A stretch of DNA of 25,823 nucleotides from AP-15 sp036404275. Lineage in GTDB: Bacteria > Pseudomonadota > Alphaproteobacteria > ATCC43930 > CGMCC-115725. The notes under the pieces were generated by a model. That model saw nothing but the letters and a program-made list of their open reading frames with translations. It searched no databases and was not told the DNA's origin. Each line of letters begins with the position of its first letter. Position 1 is the first letter of the stretch. The stretch lies in the NCBI GenBank assembly GCA_036404275.1, contig DASXAM010000219.1, positions 1 through 25,823 of the forward strand, in the 5' to 3' direction. This document shows positions 21,769 through 25,823 of the stretch, piece by piece. Both the position numbers and the translations under genes were made by a program.

Positions 21769-23520
21769 GTGAGACGCCGCCTCGCGGCGGTCCTCGTCGC
21801 AGGCTACAACCCGCTGTTTCCGGAAAGCGACGCGGATGTCCTCGCCGGGCTCAACGCGCTCCTCGATGAGGTCATCGAGCCCCTGATCCGCGAATTCGGC
21901 GGACGGGTCGTCAATTCGGGCGGGGAAACGGCGCTGTGCGAGTTCGACAGCGTGGTGGAGGCGGCGCGCTCGGCTGCAGCGCTGCGTGACGCGGTCATCC
22001 GGCGCAACGACGACCTGCCGCCCGAGCGGCGTATCGCCCTGCGCATCGGCATCAACCTCGGCGACATCATTTTCGAGGACGGCGATATCTTTGGCGATGG
22101 CGTCAATGTCGCCGCACGCCTCGCGGCGCTCGCGGCGCCGGGTTCCATCTGCGTCACCCAGATTGTCCACGACCAGGTCGCCGACAAGGTCGATTTCGAA
22201 TTCGCCGATCTTGGTCCGCAAAAATTGAAAAACATCGCGCGCCCGGTCCGGGTCTACCGGATGGGCGCCGCCGCCGCAGCGGCCGGCAACAGACCAGCGG
22301 TCGCCACGACCCCGGCCGCGCCCGGCTTCGACGATCGCCGCGCCATCGCGGTCTTGCCGTTCAGCAATTTCAGCGGCGACCCGGAGCAGGAATATTTCGC
22401 CGACGGGATCACCGAGGACATCATCACGATGCTCGCCGGCTGGCGCGCCTTTCCGGTGATCGCGCGCAACTCGACCTTTACCTACAAAAACACCCATGTC
22501 GACATCAAAAAGGTCGGCCGCGACCTCGGCGTGCGCTACGTGCTCGAAGGCAGCGTGCGCAAATCCGGTCATCGCGTGCGTGTCACCGCTCAGCTGATCC
22601 AGGCCGATACTGGCCACCACATCGTCGCCGAACGCTACGACCGCGACTTGACCGACCTGTTCGAGTTGCAGGACGAGATCGCCAGCACGATCGCGGGTGC
22701 CATCGAGCCCGAGCTCCTCAAATTCGAGCGCGACCGCATCGCCGATCAGCCGCAGCGCAACGAGGATGCCTACGAGCTCTACCAGCGCGGCATGTGGCAC
22801 CACTATCGCCACAACAAGGAAGACAACCGCGCGGCGCAGGCGGCCTTTCGCCGGGCGCTCGCGATCGATGCCGAATACCCGCAGGCGACTGCGGCGCTCG
22901 CTTTGGCGCTGTGCAACGCCGCCTATCTCGGCTGGGCGTCCGATGCCGACGCCGCCTATGAGGAAGCCTACGAGCTGGCCCAGCATGCGGTCACGCTCGA
23001 TCGCCGCTTCCCGCTGGCGCGTTTCGTGCTGGGCCTCGTCTGCATGTGGACGAGCCGCTCGGACCGGGCCGTCGCGGAGTTTCAGGAAGCGATCAACCTC
23101 AATCCGAGCTTTGCCGCCGTCCATATCCTGCTGGGCCAGATGTATACCTATCGCGACCGGCCGGATCAGGCGATCGCGCTCGCCGAAAAGGGGATCCGCC
23201 TCAGCCCCAGCGATCCGCGGCTGTTTATGTGGCTGCCGGCGCTCGCCGGCGCACATTACCAGATGGGCCATTACGAGGAGGCGGTTGAGATCGGCCGCCG
23301 CGCTTGGGCGCTCAACCGCAACTGGCCGGCGGGGCTGCGTTATGTCGTCGCGGGTCTGGGGCAGCTCGGGCGGATCGCCGAGGCGCAGGCGCCGCTCGGC
23401 GAGCTGAAGGCGCTCGACGGCAATCTCGCCTTTGTCGACGGCATCTTGAGTCGGCTCTACAGCACCCGGCGGGGTGTTGACCATTTTCTCGACGGTCTGC
23501 GCAAGGCCGGGATGGATTGA
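21769..23520 (+). CDS. Class III nucleotide cyclase domain-TolB-like-TPR protein, C2-like half (metal Asps lost, Asp/Asn/Arg kept)
   Basis: A 583-residue protein from GTG 21769, chosen for AAGGGAGA about 7 nt upstream and for the family-typical start RRRLAAVL; GTG 21745 would add eight residues. Residues 1-165 are a class III cyclase domain. The first metal-Asp segment, usually like AADVVGYSRL, reads VAGYNPLF with the Asp gone, apparently by a three-residue deletion. The second reads VVNSGGETALCEF: Asp replaced by Glu53 and the preceding Lys by Asn49. The other side of the site is intact: GDIFGDGVNVAAR with Asp106, Asn113 and Arg117. A TolB-N-like domain (191-325, IAVLPFSNFSGDPEQEYFAD) and TPR-like repeats (335-570) follow. 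It cannot form a normal homodimeric site, yet it supplies what the upstream protein lacks. A purely regulatory pseudo-cyclase is the alternative. Confidence 0.9.
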   Translation: MRRRLAAVLVAGYNPLFPESDADVLAGLNALLDEVIEPLIREFGGRVVNSGGETALCEFDSVVEAARSAAALRDAVIRRNDDLPPERRIALRIGINLGDIIFEDGDIFGDGVNVAARLAALAAPGSICVTQIVHDQVADKVDFEFADLGPQKLKNIARPVRVYRMGAAAAAAGNRPAVATTPAAPGFDDRRAIAVLPFSNFSGDPEQEYFADGITEDIITMLAGWRAFPVIARNSTFTYKNTHVDIKKVGRDLGVRYVLEGSVRKSGHRVRVTAQLIQADTGHHIVAERYDRDLTDLFELQDEIASTIAGAIEPELLKFERDRIADQPQRNEDAYELYQRGMWHHYRHNKEDNRAAQAAFRRALAIDAEYPQATAALALALCNAAYLGWASDADAAYEEAYELAQHAVTLDRRFPLARFVLGLVCMWTSRSDRAVAEFQEAINLNPSFAAVHILLGQMYTYRDRPDQAIALAEKGIRLSPSDPRLFMWLPALAGAHYQMGHYEEAVEIGRRAWALNRNWPAGLRYVVAGLGQLGRIAEAQAPLGELKALDGNLAFVDGILSRLYSTRRGVDHFLDGLRKAGMD

Positions 23521-23552
23521 CCGCGGCCGGCGGGCGCACCCCTACCGTGAAA

Positions 23553-24611
23553 TCATTTGGACCGGCCGCACTCCAGCCAGCCGGGCGCCGTCACCGCCTC
23601 GATAAACGGAAGAAAATGGTCGCTTGTCCAAGTCGCCGGGTGAAACAGGACGACAACGCCGCAGCCTGCCGCAATCCGGCGACGATACTGCGTCTCCATA
23701 TCGGCGATCGGGTTTTCGAACAGGATGCGCGGCAGCGACGGGCCCGTCTCGTCAAAGCGCGTAAGCTCGCGCTCAAACCCGTGCCGCCGGATCCGCTCCG
23801 GGGTCAAATACTCGACCGCGTGCAGGTAGCCGGCGATTGCGGCGAGTCGGGGCTCGTCGCGCACCGTGTCCAGATAAGCTGCGGAGAGTGGTGTGCCGTG
23901 CCCCGATACCGTTTTGACCGCGCCGAACCGGCGGCGGAAAGAAGCGGCGGTGCGCTCCAGATGAATGTCGGCGGCACACCGCGCCCGCGCCAGCACCGGG
24001 GCGTCGTGACCATCCCGCTCGAAGGCCGCGAGCCACTCGGCCATCAGCCCGCGCACCCCTCCGCTCGTTACAAATCTGTCCAAGCTTTCGCTGCGGCCCT
24101 CAAAGCGCTGCTCGACGAGCCAGCCGCTCTCCGGCGCGCAATGAAAGCCGAACTGTACAAAGCGGCGATCGAAGGCCCGCAATTTGAGAAACAGGCGCGA
24201 AGCCTGGACCTCGGCGCGCGAATGCTCCCAGCAAATCTGGAACGAGCCGGGGATCTGCAATTCTTCATGCAGGTTTGCCAGCAGGAAGACGCCGAACAAG
24301 TCGCGCACATGAACGTCATAGCGTAAATATACGCGCCGAGTATTGAAGCGTAGCGGGCTTTCCTCGCAAGAGGCGAACGAGTAGCCCATAGCGTCGAGCC
24401 AGCCGACATAGCGCCGAAAGCTTGCTTCGAGCTGGAGACCGACGCGGGCGCGTGCGGCCGCTACGAGATCGCGCTTGGCCTTTAGCCGATGGAACGCCTG
24501 ACGCGCGGCTTCAAAGCCGACGACCGGCTGACCCGGCGCGTGCGACGGCTCGGACGCCGCTGTACGGGCGCGGCGATGCGCAAACGACCGCAACAGATTT
24601 GGCACGATCAC
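23553..24611 (-). CDS. Polysaccharide deacetylase-like (NodB-fold) protein
   Basis: A 352-residue protein starting GTG 24611 (a second GTG follows at 24605). Features resemble the carbohydrate esterase 4/NodB superfamily as seen in surface-polysaccharide clusters: VYLRYDVHVRD (Asp99, His101) at the first strand, then IPGSFQICWEH in the place of the usual ATFF segment, GFHCAPESG (His157), SGHGTP (His238) and VVLFHPATW (His324). Such proteins remove acyl groups from glycans, or are inactive relatives. The usual HxxxH zinc pair is not obvious, so activity is uncertain. The first 60 residues are basic and probably helical. No signal peptide is seen, so action is probably cytoplasmic on a precursor. 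It lies 51 nt downstream of the sulfoquinovose synthase-like gene, so the two probably form an operon for a modified glycan. Confidence 0.62.
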   Translation of the reverse strand: MIVPNLLRSFAHRRARTAASEPSHAPGQPVVGFEAARQAFHRLKAKRDLVAAARARVGLQLEASFRRYVGWLDAMGYSFASCEESPLRFNTRRVYLRYDVHVRDLFGVFLLANLHEELQIPGSFQICWEHSRAEVQASRLFLKLRAFDRRFVQFGFHCAPESGWLVEQRFEGRSESLDRFVTSGGVRGLMAEWLAAFERDGHDAPVLARARCAADIHLERTAASFRRRFGAVKTVSGHGTPLSAAYLDTVRDEPRLAAIAGYLHAVEYLTPERIRRHGFERELTRFDETGPSLPRILFENPIADMETQYRRRIAAGCGVVVLFHPATWTSDHFLPFIEAVTAPGWLECGRSK

Positions 24612-24662
24612 CGTTGCGCGGCTCCGAAAAAGAGCCTGCGGACGCAGCCCGCCGGGCGGGCC

Positions 24663-25811
24663 TTACGACCAGCGCACCCGTGGCATAATCTTGGCGGCCT
24701 CGATATTCGCCCGATACGGCAAGATCGTCTCGATCATCGCCGCCAATACCTCGTCCGTCATGTAGTGCGGTTGCAAACCGAGCTCGAGCAGGCCGGAATG
24801 CGCCGCATTGTAATAATGTTCCTCCTGCTCCTTGCGCGGATTGGGAATCGACTCGATCCCGACCGGGAAACCCATGGCGCGGCCGACGCGCTGCACTCGG
24901 TCGGCGAGCTCGTTCACCGTGAATTGCTCGGTAAACTGATTGAAGACGCGCAATTCATGGGGTGCGGCCGGTTTCTCCGTGGCCAGCCGCACGCATTGCA
25001 GCGTGTCCTTCAGGTTGAGATAGCCGCGGGTCTGCCCGCCTTTCCCATACACGGTCAGCGGCACCCCGGCGATTGCCTGAACCAGAAACCGGTTCACCAC
25101 GGTGCCAAAAATGTCGTCGTAGTGAAAATTCGGCAAGAGCCGCGGGTCGCTTTCGCATTCCCAGGTCGACAACCCGTAAACCGGGCCCTGCATCAAATCC
25201 GTCACCCGCAAGTTACAGGTGCGCACATAAAACCAAAGCAGGTCGGTATCCAACACTTTTGTCGTATGATAAAGGCTGCCCGATTGGCGCGGGAATAGAA
25301 ATTTGTCTTTACGTCCCTTGTGCTCGATCGTAATCCAACCTTCCTCAATATCGATGTTGGGGGTACCGTACTCGCCCATAGTGCCGAGCTTGACGATGTG
25401 ACAGTCCGGCTTGTGGCGCAGGATCGCCCAGATCAGATTGAAGGTCACCCCGAGATTGTTGCGCAGCGTAAGCTGGGCCTCGTGGAAGCCGCGCATCGAA
25501 TACGGCGCCGAGGGCTGCTCGGCGTAGTGGATGACCGCATCGGGCAAAAAGCCCGCAAATATCGCATCGAGGAACATCATATCGGCGCAATCGCCGATCG
25601 CGACCTCGACCCGGTGGCCGCTGACCGATCGAAAAATGTCGGCGCGCGTGTCCAGATTCGGCGCCTCGAACAGCGCCTCGGAACCGGTGCTTCGCGCGAT
25701 CGTGCGGCGCAAGTAATTGTCGGCGACCATGACCTCATGGCCGGCGCCGGCGAGATGCAGCGCCGTCGGCCAGCCGAGATAGCCATCGCCACCGAGAATT
25801 AAAACCCGCAT
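24663..25811 (-). CDS. sqdB: UDP-sulfoquinovose synthase-like SDR (SQD1/SqdB family)
   Basis: A 382-residue extended short-chain dehydrogenase with complete ends, starting ATG 25811. GGDGYLGW (7-14) is the NAD-binding loop. The SQD1 hallmark KLGTMGEYGTPNIDIEEG covers 141-158, with catalytic Thr144. SLYHTTK gives Tyr181 and Lys185, one residue off the Thr145/Tyr182/Lys186 triad of the Arabidopsis enzyme. EQPSAPYSM (98-106), VYGKGGQTRGYLNLKDT (254-270) and RVFNQFTEQFTVNELA (288-303) also match the family closely. SQD1 converts UDP-glucose plus sulfite into UDP-sulfoquinovose, the head-group donor for sulfolipid and, in some archaea, for S-layer glycans. No sulfoquinovosyl transferase is in view; the neighbour is deacetylase-like, so the product may go to a polysaccharide. 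A related epimerase with another sugar is possible but less likely. Confidence 0.85.
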   Translation of the reverse strand: MRVLILGGDGYLGWPTALHLAGAGHEVMVADNYLRRTIARSTGSEALFEAPNLDTRADIFRSVSGHRVEVAIGDCADMMFLDAIFAGFLPDAVIHYAEQPSAPYSMRGFHEAQLTLRNNLGVTFNLIWAILRHKPDCHIVKLGTMGEYGTPNIDIEEGWITIEHKGRKDKFLFPRQSGSLYHTTKVLDTDLLWFYVRTCNLRVTDLMQGPVYGLSTWECESDPRLLPNFHYDDIFGTVVNRFLVQAIAGVPLTVYGKGGQTRGYLNLKDTLQCVRLATEKPAAPHELRVFNQFTEQFTVNELADRVQRVGRAMGFPVGIESIPNPRKEQEEHYYNAAHSGLLELGLQPHYMTDEVLAAMIETILPYRANIEAAKIMPRVRWS

Positions 25812-25823
25812 GACCGGCCTGCC

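Noticed and set aside
21427..23484. 685-codon minus-strand open frame
   Set aside because: Antisense shadow of the second cyclase gene; no recognisable domain, whereas the plus frame has cyclase, TolB-like and TPR patterns.
24489..25298. 269-codon plus-strand frame
   Set aside because: Antisense to the sulfoquinovose synthase-like gene, which has unmistakable motifs.

Overview
This is a high-GC window with frequent GTG and TTG starts, dense gene packing and overlapping operon junctions. A high-affinity branched-chain-type ABC system, TolB/TPR-linked class III cyclases, an NnrS protein and an exact match to the alphaproteobacterial general-stress (EcfG) promoter together suggest an alphaproteobacterium, perhaps Rhodospirillales- or Rhizobiales-like. 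That assignment is inference from gene style. No rRNA, tRNA, CRISPR array, transposase or phage gene was seen.

Layout. Positions 1-4384: a gamma-glutamyltransferase cut by the window edge (minus), then on the plus strand an MBL-fold hydrolase and an orphan Liv-type substrate-binding protein followed by a VOC-fold protein. Positions 4398-8816: an Arg/Pro-rich protein of unknown function and NnrS (minus), a divergent four-helix membrane protein (plus), and a CinA-family protein whose C-terminal domain has lost its motif (minus). Positions 8994-11150: a hemerythrin domain fused in frame to five GGW(F/Y)GDP repeats, with an EcfG-type promoter upstream and an internal ribosome binding site at the fusion point, then a small predicted exported protein. 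Positions 11300-14181: a short-chain dehydrogenase, a decayed ribbon-helix-helix antitoxin and a GMC oxidoreductase. Positions 14382-19757: a complete Liv-type ABC transporter (Tat-signal binding protein, LivH, LivM, LivG, LivF) with an antisense VapBC module lodged between the binding protein and LivH. Positions 19847-23520: two tandem class III cyclase-TolB-TPR proteins. Positions 23553-25811: a UDP-sulfoquinovose synthase-like enzyme and a polysaccharide-deacetylase-like protein (minus).

The most striking observation is the cyclase pair. The first protein keeps both metal-binding aspartates but has lost the Asp and Asn that complete the partner half of a class III active site. The second has lost the metal aspartates but keeps that Asp, the Asn and the Arg. 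Together they could build one composite active site, as the C1/C2 halves of animal adenylyl cyclases do. A 38-nt nested inverted repeat whose core matches a GTGA-N6-TCAC CRP-type site lies between them. The hemerythrin fusion under a stress promoter, the VapBC insertion with a readable promoter/operator and the degenerate CinA are further points of interest.
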